Below the pieces are notes generated by a model that saw only the letters and a program-made list of their open reading frames with translations, searched no databases and was not told the origin of the DNA. The position numbers and the translations under genes were made by a program. A stretch of DNA of 27,984 nt from JAKFEW01 sp036675505 (lineage in GTDB: Bacteria > Cyanobacteriota > Sericytochromatia > S15B-MN24 > JAQBPE01): contig JAKFEW010000108.1 of assembly GCA_036675505.1 (NCBI GenBank), positions 1 to 27,984 on the forward strand, read 5' to 3'. Shown here piece by piece: positions 1 to 6,992 of this stretch; position 1 is the stretch's first letter; each line of letters opens with the position of its first letter.

Positions 1-331
1 GCGGGCTCTCGGGCGCCGCCTCGGCCGCGGCTTCCGGCTGGCTCGCGATCAGCATCGCCAGGTGCCGGATCTTGAGCTGGCGCTGCTTCACGGCATCCTG
101 GTCGAGCGCCGGGAAATCGCCCAGCGTGTCCGGGCTGCGCGGCGAGACGGGCTCGGGGCTGGTGACGGCGCTGTGCAGCGGCGCCACCGGCTTCTTCTTG
201 GCGTTCGCGTTCAGGAACGCATCGACGACCGCCGGCGCGATGTTGGCGAGATTCTGCGCCTGCGCGTCGCCCCCCAGCCCGACCTGGGACTGGGGGGGAC
301 GCGGCGGTGTCTTGTTCTGGTCTTGGTTCAT
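1..331 (-). CDS. hypothetical protein, N-terminal part (3' end outside window)
   Basis: Reading leftward from an ATG at 331, the frame stays open to base 1, giving about 110 residues. It starts MNQDQNKTPPRPPQSQVGLG, then has a short helical stretch (AQNLANIAPAVVDAFLNANA), a KKK, a Pro/Ser-rich spacer and a second helical part (KQRQLKIRHLAMLIASQP). It has no signal peptide or membrane segment, so it looks cytoplasmic with a flexible N-terminus. Codon third positions are strongly G/C, as in neighbouring genes, which supports coding. The ribosome binding site is weak: only a G-run about 15 bases upstream. I recognise no family, and the stop lies outside the window. Confidence 0.6.
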   Translation of the reverse strand, partial: MNQDQNKTPPRPPQSQVGLGGDAQAQNLANIAPAVVDAFLNANAKKKPVAPLHSAVTSPEPVSPRSPDTLGDFPALDQDAVKQRQLKIRHLAMLIASQPEAAAEAAPESP

Positions 332-363
332 CCGGTCCGCGTGGGCCCCCCGGATACGAAGCG

Positions 364-388
364 GCCGCCCCGCGGTTCACGGGGCGGC
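364..388 (-). terminator. stem-loop after the Bax-inhibitor-family gene
   Basis: A perfect 9-bp GC-rich stem (GCCGCCCCG at 364-372 with CGGGGCGGC at 380-388) has a 7-base loop and begins 17 bases past the stop at 406. On the minus strand it is followed by a mixed CGCTTCGTAT rather than a clean T-run. It is terminator-like but not a textbook intrinsic terminator. Confidence 0.4.
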
Positions 389-405
389 ACGTTTACGTTG
401 GGCAA

Positions 406-1119
406 CTAGTCGTCGCTGCTGCCCATGATGCCGAACAGGCGCAGGATCGATGTGAACAGGCCCATGAAGGCGATGAACAGGCCCAGCGCGGCGAAGATGT
501 AATCATCGTCCGAGTAATGGTTGCGGATCATGTTCATCTCGTAGACCGTGAAGGCCGAGAAGATGCCCACGCTGACGACCGAGGCGACGAGCATGAACAT
601 CGACGAGTGGAAGACGAACGCGTTGAGCAGCCCGCCCACCAACAGCGCGATCATCGCGATGAAGATGAAGCCGCCGAGGCTCGAGAAGTCCCGCTTCGTG
701 GTCATGCCGTAGATCGACAGCGAGCCGAAGGTCACGGCCGTGACCGTCAGCGCCTGCGCGACGACGCCCAGGCCCGCGCTCGCGCCGACCCAGGAGAGCA
801 GCGGCACCAGCGTGACGCCGGAGAGCAGCGCATAGAGGAAGAACAGCACCTTGTTGAGGCCCGGCTTGGCCTGCCACCAACCGGCCGTGAACGCGATGGC
901 GACCTCGGCGATCAGGGCTGCGATGAGGAACGGGAAGGCCAGCGTCGGGCCGAGCGCCGCCAGGGCGGCCATCCCGGCGAAGACGCCGCCGGCCGTGACC
1001 GCCAGCGCGAGCCCGAACATCGGCATGACCTTCGTGGTGAAGGTCAGCTTGCTCATGGCGCCCCAGCCGCCGGTCTGGACGTCACCGATATGGCGGGCGC
1101 GATCCATTTCGTACGACAC
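406..1119 (-). CDS. Bax inhibitor-1/YccA family membrane protein
   Basis: A 237-residue integral membrane protein of the BI-1/YccA (TMBIM, UPF0005) family. Members are seven-helix inner-membrane proteins; some act as pH-sensitive calcium leak channels, and E. coli YccA modulates FtsH. About seven hydrophobic helices follow a short soluble N-terminus. The family pattern is seen in SGVTLVPLLS, FGSLSIYGMTTKRDFSSLGG and the closing SAFTVYEMNMIRNHY, and the C-terminus ends in charged GSSDD. The start is taken as GTG at 1119 because AGGAG lies 7 bases upstream (1127-1131). The ATG at 1107 would put that site 19 bases away, and extension to 1155 adds a non-family, charged tail. The gene is transcribed alone, divergently from the lipoprotein at 1370. 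Family assignment is firm; the cellular role here is unknown. Confidence 0.93.
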   Translation of the reverse strand: MSYEMDRARHIGDVQTGGWGAMSKLTFTTKVMPMFGLALAVTAGGVFAGMAALAALGPTLAFPFLIAALIAEVAIAFTAGWWQAKPGLNKVLFFLYALLSGVTLVPLLSWVGASAGLGVVAQALTVTAVTFGSLSIYGMTTKRDFSSLGGFIFIAMIALLVGGLLNAFVFHSSMFMLVASVVSVGIFSAFTVYEMNMIRNHYSDDDYIFAALGLFIAFMGLFTSILRLFGIMGSSDD

Positions 1120-1285
1120 GCACGTGCTCCTTTCTGAGTCACCTTGGCGCCGCACCGAAGTTCAGGCGGGGCCGTTTCGATTGTACCCGCCTACGCGGCG
1201 GGTGCCTCCGTTGTATCAGACCGGCCAGGGCGCAACAAGTGCCCGCTGTCGAACCTTGGCCAAATTCGAGGGCACAGGCGGGCTA

Positions 1286-1314
1286 TTGACAGATAATCTT
1301 AATGAATTTATGTT
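1286..1314 (+). promoter_or_regulatory. probable sigma70-type promoter for the lipoprotein at 1370
   Basis: A perfect TTGACA (1286-1291) is followed after 17 bases by TATGTT (1309-1314), inside an AT-rich island (1284-1320) that contrasts with the surrounding GC-rich DNA. The gene's AGGAGG and ATG follow 44 and 56 bases further on. TACAAT at 1315-1320 is another possible -10, but its spacing (23) does not fit this -35. Confidence 0.6.
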
Positions 1315-1369
1315 TACAATCCGTTGGCGCGATCAGGACCGGGCGAGCCAGCGAACGAGGAGGTTGCCG

Positions 1370-2254
1370 ATGTTCGATCCGACGCGCGCGCGGGGCCTGT
1401 GGCCCGCAGCAACGCTGGCGCTGACCGCCGCCCTGGCGCTCGCGGGCTGTACCGCGAGCGCAGGCGGAACCGTGACGCCGATCCCGTCGGCCAGCCCCGC
1501 GGCACCTGCGGCCTCGGCCACGCCCCTGCCGACGACCTCGCCCGCGGCCACGGCCAGCCCTGCGGCGACGGCTCCCCCGTCGCCCACCCCCGCGCCCGCC
1601 GCCACATCGACGCCGAGCGGGCCCACGATCGCGGGCGCGACGTTCGGCGACCCGACGAACATCACGAACCGCTACGCGCCATGGGGCACGCTCACCGAGG
1701 CCGTGCTCGAAGGCGAGGAGGACGGCGAGCCGATCCGCGTCGTCATGAAGAAGCTCGCCGAGACCAAGGCCTTCACGATCAACGGCGCCAGCGTGCAGGC
1801 GGTGGTGATCGAGGATCGCGAGTGGGAGGACGACGAGCTGGTGGAGGTGACACGCGATTACTTCGTCCAGTCCGACCAGGGGACCGTCTATTACCTGGGC
1901 GAGGACGTCGACAACTACGAGGACGGCAAGCTCGCCAACCACGACGGCGCCTGGCTGTTCGGCCGCGACACGCAGACGGCGGGCGTGTTCATGCCGGCGA
2001 GCCCCAAGGTCGGCGACAAGTTCCGGCCCGAGGACGTGCCCGCGATCGGCGGCGCGGCGGCGATCCGCGAGGACGCCGAGGTGGTCGCCGTCGGCGAGAG
2101 CGTGACCGTGCCGGCCGGCACCTACACGGACTGCATCCGGCTGAAATTGGTGGTCGCCGGCGAGGGCGAGGAGACCAAGATCTTCGCGCCCGGTGTCGGC
2201 GTCGTGCGGGAGTCGGACGCCGAGGAAGAGGTTGAGCTCACGCGCCGCAGCTGA
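1370..2254 (+). CDS. lipoprotein with Pro/Ala/Thr linker, actinobacterial-like hypothetical family
   Basis: A 294-residue predicted lipoprotein. Residues 1-27 form a signal with lipobox LALAGC (Cys27). A Ser/Thr/Ala/Pro-rich linker follows to about residue 85, probably spanning the peptidoglycan layer or extending from the membrane. The globular part (about 85-294) has many acidic residues, with patterns such as YFVQSDQGTVYYLGEDVDNY, GAWLFGRD, PKVGDKF, VTVPAGTYTDCI and IFAPGVGVVRE. From memory this order (W/F-x-Q-D-x-x-G-x-V-x-Y-x-G-E-D, then VPAGTY, then APGVGVV) occurs in many unnamed secreted proteins of Actinobacteria and Chloroflexi; no biochemical function is known to me. AGGAGG (1358-1363) six bases before ATG 1370 fixes the start. 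It has its own promoter and probably stands alone. Confidence 0.88.
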   Translation: MFDPTRARGLWPAATLALTAALALAGCTASAGGTVTPIPSASPAAPAASATPLPTTSPAATASPAATAPPSPTPAPAATSTPSGPTIAGATFGDPTNITNRYAPWGTLTEAVLEGEEDGEPIRVVMKKLAETKAFTINGASVQAVVIEDREWEDDELVEVTRDYFVQSDQGTVYYLGEDVDNYEDGKLANHDGAWLFGRDTQTAGVFMPASPKVGDKFRPEDVPAIGGAAAIREDAEVVAVGESVTVPAGTYTDCIRLKLVVAGEGEETKIFAPGVGVVRESDAEEEVELTRRS

Positions 2255-2331
2255 TCTGCCCCAGAACTTAAACGTTCTTGCTCCCAATTTTAAATGATGC
2301 TTAACCACGAAAGGAGGTCTGGCGGGCGAAC

Positions 2332-3024
2332 ATGGGGGCAGGAAAGACGAAGGCCACCAACCCACCGATGAGCACCCAGAACCTCACCCCCCCGCAGCCC
2401 CTGCCCCTGCCCCTCCGTGTCCTGCCGCCCATGCCCCGCCTCGCTGGCCCCCAGCTACCTGCCCATGGCGTCGTGGCGCCCACGGATCCGATCCCCGAAG
2501 AGGCGCCGCACCTCGACGAGCCCAACCTGACGCTCACGTTCGAGTACATGCGGTTCTTGAACCAGCACACCACCGACTACATCCGCATGGCCGACGCCAA
2601 GGCCGCCATCTTGATCACGCTGCTGTCGGCGAACCTGCTGGTGCTGGTGCAGCGCGCGGCCGACGCGATCGCCCGCCTGCACAACCCCGGCACGATCTTC
2701 TTGATCGTGGCGGCGATCGTGTATTGCCTGGCGAGCCTGGGCGTCGCGATCAACGTGATCCGGCCGCGCCTGTTCCGCAACTACACCCAGGGCCACATCT
2801 TCTGGGAAGACATAGCGGCCCAGGACAAGCAGGCCTACACCACGAGCTTCCCGCGCCTCACCGGCGCCGACATCGTGCGCGAGCTCGGCGAGCACAACCA
2901 CAACATGGCGAAGTCCGCGCACCGCAAGTTCCGCTGGCTGCGCATCGGCTTCTACCTGGCGCTCTCGTCGATCGTCATCTCGGCGATCATCATTCTTTTT
3001 ACCACCGAAGCCATCACGCCCTGA
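2332..3024 (+). CDS. Pycsar effector-like (PycTM, DUF5706) transmembrane protein
   Basis: A 230-residue membrane protein. Residues 1-65 are a Pro-rich, disordered cytoplasmic tail. Residues 66-230 match the PycTM/DUF5706 pattern: helix NQHTTDYIRMADAKAA with the A-D-x-K-A signature at 87-91, TM1 about 91-106, TM2 about 119-143, then NVIRPRLFRN, a soluble segment beginning IFWEDIA, a helix ending HRKFRWLR, and TM3 about 204-223. In known Pycsar systems, PycTM proteins sense cyclic UMP or cCMP made by a neighbouring PycC cyclase and disrupt the membrane during phage infection. No nucleotide cyclase flanks this gene, so it is an orphan and its ligand cannot be assigned. Start is ATG 2332 with AAGGAGG 14 bases upstream (long spacing; no better in-frame start). 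Its last 24 bases are duplicated twice downstream. Confidence 0.85.
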   Translation: MGAGKTKATNPPMSTQNLTPPQPLPLPLRVLPPMPRLAGPQLPAHGVVAPTDPIPEEAPHLDEPNLTLTFEYMRFLNQHTTDYIRMADAKAAILITLLSANLLVLVQRAADAIARLHNPGTIFLIVAAIVYCLASLGVAINVIRPRLFRNYTQGHIFWEDIAAQDKQAYTTSFPRLTGADIVRELGEHNHNMAKSAHRKFRWLRIGFYLALSSIVISAIIILFTTEAITP

Positions 3025-3118
3025 GCGAGTCTGACCGCAGGCGCTTCACCACCGAAGCCATCACGCCCTGAGCGAGTCTGGCCGCAGGCGCTTCACCACC
3101 GAAGCCATCACGCCCTGA
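3001..3118. repeat. 47-bp tandem repeat, 2.5 copies, duplicating the end of the preceding gene
   Basis: ACCACCGAAGCCATCACGCC recurs at 3001, 3048 and 3095, exactly 47 bases apart; the third copy is cut after 24 bases. The two full copies differ by one base (GTCTGACC against GTCTGGCC). Each copy includes codons TTEAITP plus TGA, i.e. the C-terminus and stop of the PycTM-like gene. The array fills the whole gap up to the stop codon of the convergent gene at 3119. Confidence 0.93.
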
Positions 3119-3895
3119 TCAGAGCGTGAGCTTCACGACCGCCTGGCCGGCCTGCGGCTTCAGGCCCAGGATCTGCTGCTCGTAGACCTTGCGGCCGTCG
3201 GCGTCGTACATCGCGTGCAGCCGCAGGTGCGCGCTGCCGCGCTCGATGCCGACCACCTCGCGCGCGACCTCCGGGTCGAAGGCCGGCGTGCGCGGGATCT
3301 CGATCAGGTCGAGTACCGCGCCGTCGAGCCGGGTCTGGCCCACCAGACGGGCGGTGCCGGAGCCCGCCAGGCGCGCGATCGTGGCCTGCGGCGTGAGCTT
3401 CGCGAGCGCGTGGCCGCGGAAGTCGAGCAGGTCCTCATGCTGGAGATCGCGCTTGAGCGCGACCAGGCCGCGCAGGCCGGGGTAGCGCAGCGTGGCGCCC
3501 TTGCCCTCGAGCAGCACGCGCAGGCCCACGCGGTCGCGGGTCGTGCTGTCGATCGCCTTCATGCGGTAGGCGTCGGGCTTCGCGAATTCGGCCTCCCACA
3601 CCGTGCGGCCTTCCCACTCGGCGCCGCCGGCCCAGGGGGCGTCTTTCGGCTTCGCGCCGCCGAAGGTGCCGCGCGAGTAGACGCGGGCTGTGTAGCTCGC
3701 GCCGGCGATCGCGCGCTGGGCGCGCTCCATCGCGATCAGGCGGTCGATCGCGTCCTGGTCCGGCGCGCCGTGGCCCTCGCTGGGGTACTGCAGCGGCTCG
3801 CGGACGGCGCCGCCCGGATCGAAGAGATCGGACGGGTCGGCGCCGCAACCGCCGAGCAGCAGCGCGGCGAGCAGAAACACGGTGGGACGGAGCAT
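3119..3895 (-). CDS. lipoprotein with LolA-like predicted fold
   Basis: A 258-residue lipoprotein. The signal is MLRPTVFLLAALLLGGCG with Cys17. A short linker precedes a globular domain (about residue 50 to the end) of alternating strands: SYTARVYSRGTF, YRMKAIDSTTRDRVG, RVLLEGKGATLRYPG, then VLDLIEIPRTP and RLHAMYDADGRKVYEQQ. Strand order and length resemble the LolA/LolB/RseB half-barrel class used for lipoprotein carriage and sensing; this is inferred from pattern only. It resembles the lipoprotein at 24964-25665, which has VLYRGGTTAKVRLGGLLG where this has VLLEGKGATLRYPGLRG. Start is ATG 3895 with a modest GAGG upstream. The gene is third in a leftward run, 115 bases past the start of the repeat lipoprotein gene, and that AT-rich gap may hold its own promoter. 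Confidence 0.85.
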   Translation of the reverse strand: MLRPTVFLLAALLLGGCGADPSDLFDPGGAVREPLQYPSEGHGAPDQDAIDRLIAMERAQRAIAGASYTARVYSRGTFGGAKPKDAPWAGGAEWEGRTVWEAEFAKPDAYRMKAIDSTTRDRVGLRVLLEGKGATLRYPGLRGLVALKRDLQHEDLLDFRGHALAKLTPQATIARLAGSGTARLVGQTRLDGAVLDLIEIPRTPAFDPEVAREVVGIERGSAHLRLHAMYDADGRKVYEQQILGLKPQAGQAVVKLTL

Positions 3896-4010
3896 CTGGG
3901 GGCCTCGCTTCGCCTGTTATTATTTGGCAAAGGAAACGTTAACTTTACATTATCCCCATTATGCGCGCGCGACGACGGAAAGTAAAGCGATCGGCGCGAT
4001 CTCGCTGGGC

Positions 4011-5900
4011 TCAGGGCGCTTTCGCAGCGTCCGCCACGATCGCGCGCAGCTCGCCGCGCAGCGCCGCGTCCGCCGCGACGCGCAGCGCCACCTCGACCAT
4101 CAGCTGGTTGCCGGCGGCCATCAGCACGAGCACCGTGTCCGCGGCGCGGTCCTTCGCAGGGATCGCCGGGTCCAGCTTCAAGACGCCGGTGGGCGCGGTC
4201 GTGCGCGCGGGGTCGTCCTGCGACGCGTCGAGCGCCAGGTGGAGGTCTTCGGCCAGTCGCCGCAGCGGGTCGCGGATGCTGGCACGGATCGTGCCGAGGT
4301 ATTCGGCGAGCAGGAATTCGCCGACGTCCGCCGGCTTGCGGATCTCGCCCGCCCACGCGCGCTTGAGCGGCTCGGCCGCGCCCTCCCCGCCCGCCGCGTT
4401 CACGCGCTCCGCGAGGTAGGCCTGCGAGAAGAAGTCGGGCTCACGGCGCAGCCGGGCGGCCGCGGCCTCGTGGAGGAACCAGGCGCAGCCGCGCAGCGCG
4501 TCGAGCAGGGGCAGGTCCTGGCGCGGCTCGCCTTCGTTCACCGAAACGTCGGTGTCCCAGCCGGCCAGGTCGCGGGCGTTGATCGGGGTCTTGGCGAGGT
4601 CGAAGCCCGCGAGCGAGGCGTCGAGCACGCGCTGCGCCAGCCGATCGGCCGCCTCGTCGGACAGCGCCGCGTAATCGACGCCGGCCTCGCTGCCGATCGA
4701 CGCGAAAGTGTCGATCATGGCGACGACGCGCGCGCGCGCGTCGGGGCGCAGGAACTTGTCGCTCGCGAGGAAGAGCTTCACGACTTCGGGCTGCTGGAGC
4801 ATGAAGCGCATGCGGCCCGTGAGCGCGCGGCGCAGGTAGCGCGTGGCGAGCGCCGTGGTCTCGTCGAGCGGCGCGACCTTCGCCTGGTCCGCCTCGGTGA
4901 CCAGGTTGTAGTTCAGGCGCGGATCCGCCGCGGCCGCGCTCACCACCACCGCGACGTTGCCCTGCTCGGCGGCCGGCAGCCAGACTTCGTAGCCACCCAG
5001 CAAGTTGGAGTAGACCGCGTAGACCGGCTGGCCGTCGGCGTCGACGCCGAGCGGCAGGTAGCGCCCGCTGCGCAGCGACACGACGCTCACGAGCACGCCC
5101 GCAGCGGGCATCTGCAAGCCCACCTCGCTGGCTGCGGCCGCGGCCTGCCGGAGCGTGAAGCGCGGCGCGGTGAACAGGTTGCCGCCACCGGTCGGCAGCA
5201 CGTTGCCGCCGCCGGCCGCGACCATGTTACCGGCGCCAGCCGCGACCATGTTGCCGGCGCCCGCGGCCACGAGCTGGCCGCCCGCATAGGAGCCGAGCAG
5301 GTTGCCGGCGCCCGCCGCCACCATGTTGCCGGTCGCGTCGAGCGCCGCCACGAGCTTGCCCCCCGTGTACGCGCCGAGCAGGTTGCCGCCGCCGGCCGCC
5401 ACGATGTTGCCGCCGCCCGCGGCCACGATCTGGCCGCCACGGTTGGCGAGCAGGTTGCTGCCGCCGGTCGGCAAGACGTTGCTGCCGCCCGTCGGCAAGA
5501 CGTTGCTGCCGCCCGTCGGCAAGGCGTTGCTGCCGCCCGTCGGCAAGACGTTGCTGCCGCCCGTCGGCAGCACGTTGCCGGCCCCCGCCGCGACCAGGTT
5601 CAGGCCACCCGCCGCGACCATGTTCAGGCCGCCCGCGGCCACGATGGCGCCGCCCGCCGCCTTCACGAGGTAGCTCGCGTCGAGCGCGATCGTGCCCGCG
5701 AGCGGCGCGGTGGCGCCCGCGGGGCGCGCGAGGAGCTGAATCGGCGCGTTCGGCCGGCCAGCCGGCGCGTTGGCGTCGCTCGCCGGCGCGACGGGCGTGG
5801 CCCGCTTGCGATCGGGACTCCCCTTGGCGGTGGTGGGGGTCGGTTGGCAGGCGTTCAGCGCGAGCACCGCGCAGGCGGCCGCGCCAAGCAGTCGGCGCAC
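4011..5900 (-). CDS. octapeptide-repeat lipoprotein
   Basis: A lipoprotein of about 629 residues. The signal ends ACAVLALNAC (the Cys is 18th from the chosen start), then a disordered linker rich in Pro, Ala and Asn. Next come about 20 tandem units of mostly 8 residues (coded by 5172-5666). They alternate between VAAGGGN-type and LPTGGSN-type with a hydrophobic eighth residue, so each unit has the form hydrophobic pair, small residues, Gly-Gly-x-Asn. Such regularity suggests an extended or beta-solenoid rod (inference). After this come a beta-type region (GVLVSVVSLRSGRYLPL) and a large, mostly helical C-terminal half with no family I know. GTG 5900 is preferred because GAGG sits 6 bases upstream; GTG 5912, with no site, would add four residues. 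Likely exported and surface or periplasmic. Confidence 0.88.
   Translation of the reverse strand: MRRLLGAAACAVLALNACQPTPTTAKGSPDRKRATPVAPASDANAPAGRPNAPIQLLARPAGATAPLAGTIALDASYLVKAAGGAIVAAGGLNMVAAGGLNLVAAGAGNVLPTGGSNVLPTGGSNALPTGGSNVLPTGGSNVLPTGGSNLLANRGGQIVAAGGGNIVAAGGGNLLGAYTGGKLVAALDATGNMVAAGAGNLLGSYAGGQLVAAGAGNMVAAGAGNMVAAGGGNVLPTGGGNLFTAPRFTLRQAAAAASEVGLQMPAAGVLVSVVSLRSGRYLPLGVDADGQPVYAVYSNLLGGYEVWLPAAEQGNVAVVVSAAAADPRLNYNLVTEADQAKVAPLDETTALATRYLRRALTGRMRFMLQQPEVVKLFLASDKFLRPDARARVVAMIDTFASIGSEAGVDYAALSDEAADRLAQRVLDASLAGFDLAKTPINARDLAGWDTDVSVNEGEPRQDLPLLDALRGCAWFLHEAAAARLRREPDFFSQAYLAERVNAAGGEGAAEPLKRAWAGEIRKPADVGEFLLAEYLGTIRASIRDPLRRLAEDLHLALDASQDDPARTTAPTGVLKLDPAIPAKDRAADTVLVLMAAGNQLMVEVALRVAADAALRGELRAIVADAAKAP
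5172..5666 (-). repeat. coding array of about 20 octapeptide units, with five near-identical 24-bp DNA copies
   Basis: Within the lipoprotein gene, units VAAGGLN, VAAGAGN, LPTGGSN and VAAGGGN, plus three longer variants (LGAYTGGK, VAALDATGN and LGSYAGGQ types), follow one another without interruption. At 5451-5570 five LPTGGSN units are encoded by 24-bp copies that are nearly identical at DNA level (one carries a V-to-A change). This points to recent expansion by slippage or unequal exchange. Confidence 0.9.
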
Positions 5901-5915
5901 AGGAAACCTCACTGG

Positions 5916-5939
5916 GCGGCCGACCGAACGCTCGGCCGC
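5916..5939. other. stem-loop just upstream of the repeat-lipoprotein gene
   Basis: GCGGCCGA (5916-5923) pairs with TCGGCCGC (5932-5939) around an 8-base loop. It lies between the stop of the M15 peptidase gene (5985) and the start of the next leftward gene (5900), whose GAGG immediately follows it. There is no T-run. It could be a weak terminator, an mRNA stabiliser or a translation-modulating hairpin. Confidence 0.35.
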
Positions 5940-5984
5940 TTTCCACCTTCTACCCGCCGGGATCCGGCCTGAACCGGGCCTGTG

Positions 5985-6785
5985 CTAGCGGCCGGTCAGC
6001 GAGTAATGCCAGGGCTCCGGGGCGTAGTTGCGCAGGCCGAACTTCGGCGCGTGGCGCTTGAGCCAGCGCCAGGCGCCCGGCGTGTCGGCGAAGTCGATCG
6101 CCGTGCCGGTCTGGTGGTTCGAGTGGCCGGGCCGGCCGACGCGCCGGCGATCCCGCCCATAGCGGTTCCAGAGGATCGTCTGCTCGCGGTGCGAGCGGTA
6201 GCCGTCCTTGATCCGCAGATCGACGCCGTCTTCAGCCGCCGCGGCCCGCATGCGATCGTACATGGGCGCGATGCGCGTGCTGATGAGCTCGTTGCCGCGG
6301 CGCACCATCGGGCCTGCCGCCGTGCTGACCGCGCCGCCGGGCTCGACCGGGGACAGCACGGGACGCCGCGGTCGCGCACCTGGCGCGGGGGCCGGCACCG
6401 GCGAGCGGGCGCCGAAGAGCGTCTGCCAGGTGTCGGCGCCGACGATGCCGTCGACCGTGAGCCGATGGGCGCGCTGGAACCGCATCACGGCCTGCCTGGT
6501 GCGCGGGCCGAAGTCGCCGTCGATGCGGCCCGCGCCGAAGCCGGCCTCGGCGAGCTTCGTCTGCAACAGCCGGACCTCGCGGCCGGACGCGCCCCGCCAC
6601 AGCGTGGTGGTCGGCACCGAGAGGGTCAGCGCGTCGCCGTCGGCGCCGCCGCCGCGCGGCTCGTCGAAGCGCTCGGGGCGATCGCACTCGAGGAAAGCGC
6701 CGTTGCCGCGGCCGGCCGTGACCGGCAAATCGAGGCGCCAGGCCCCCGTTCGTGCATTCGTGACGTTGCAGGACGTCAAAGTCAT
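5985..6785 (-). CDS. peptidoglycan-binding domain + VanY-type D-Ala-D-Ala carboxypeptidase (M15)
   Basis: A 266-residue predicted murein peptidase. Residues about 60-125 are a PG_binding_1 domain (WRGASGREVRLLQTKLAEAG, IDGDFGPRTRQAVMRFQ, VDGIVGADTW). After a Pro-rich linker, residues about 165-263 form an M15B/VanY domain with the zinc motif S-x-H-x-x-G-x-A-x-D (S222, H224, D231) and the catalytic E-P-W-H (E257, H260), so the active site looks intact. The family cleaves D-Ala-D-Ala or related cross-links in the cell wall. Unusually, the N-terminus MTLTSCNVTNARTGAWRLDL has no hydrophobic signal segment, as in phage-type endolysins. Start is ATG 6785 with AGAGGA 7 bases upstream. First of a leftward run of three genes; divergent from the RmlD-like gene. 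Confidence 0.92.
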   Translation of the reverse strand: MTLTSCNVTNARTGAWRLDLPVTAGRGNGAFLECDRPERFDEPRGGGADGDALTLSVPTTTLWRGASGREVRLLQTKLAEAGFGAGRIDGDFGPRTRQAVMRFQRAHRLTVDGIVGADTWQTLFGARSPVPAPAPGARPRRPVLSPVEPGGAVSTAAGPMVRRGNELISTRIAPMYDRMRAAAAEDGVDLRIKDGYRSHREQTILWNRYGRDRRRVGRPGHSNHQTGTAIDFADTPGAWRWLKRHAPKFGLRNYAPEPWHYSLTGR

Positions 6786-6870
6786 CGCGCGATCCTCTCC
6801 AGCCGACGCGCCACCAACCGGCGCGCCCAGGTCCCTATCCCGCGCGCCGCCCGATCTGTTTCTTTAGGGC

Positions 6871-6900
6871 CGGTTAACCCCGATTGGTGAATCGGTTAAC
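6871..6900. promoter_or_regulatory. direct repeat of CGGTTAAC, 22 bp apart, between divergent genes
   Basis: CGGTTAAC occurs at 6871-6878 and 6893-6900, exactly 22 bases (two helical turns) apart. The first is part of the perfect palindrome GGTTAACC (6872-6879). The pair lies between the M15 peptidase (start 6785) and RmlD-like (start 6993) genes, a position suited to a shared operator. The regulator is unknown. Confidence 0.4.
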
Positions 6901-6992
6901 ACATTCCGCACGATGCTTGAAGCGCCTTGGCCCATGCGCACGAAGGAGCGAGCGAGGGAAGGTGTTATGATGCGCGGCGTACAGGAGGTCCT

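Noticed and set aside
1315..1320. TACAAT as the -10 partner of TTGACA at 1286
   Set aside because: The spacer would be 23 bases, too long for a sigma70-type promoter; TATGTT at 1309 gives 17.
5451..5570. 24-bp repeats that could be mistaken for a CRISPR array
   Set aside because: The repeats are contiguous without spacers, in frame, and encode a regular octapeptide; no cas genes are present.
5901..5912. GTG 5912 as the start of the octapeptide lipoprotein
   Set aside because: No Shine-Dalgarno precedes it, whereas GTG 5900 has GAGG at 6 bases. The signal peptide is complete from 5900. The choice is not certain.
3882..5972. Long open frame on the plus strand (about 700 codons) across the octapeptide lipoprotein gene
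   Set aside because: It is antisense to a gene with a clear signal peptide, lipobox and regular repeats. Its protein is a low-complexity Arg/Ala/Val mixture, as expected from GC-rich antisense frames.
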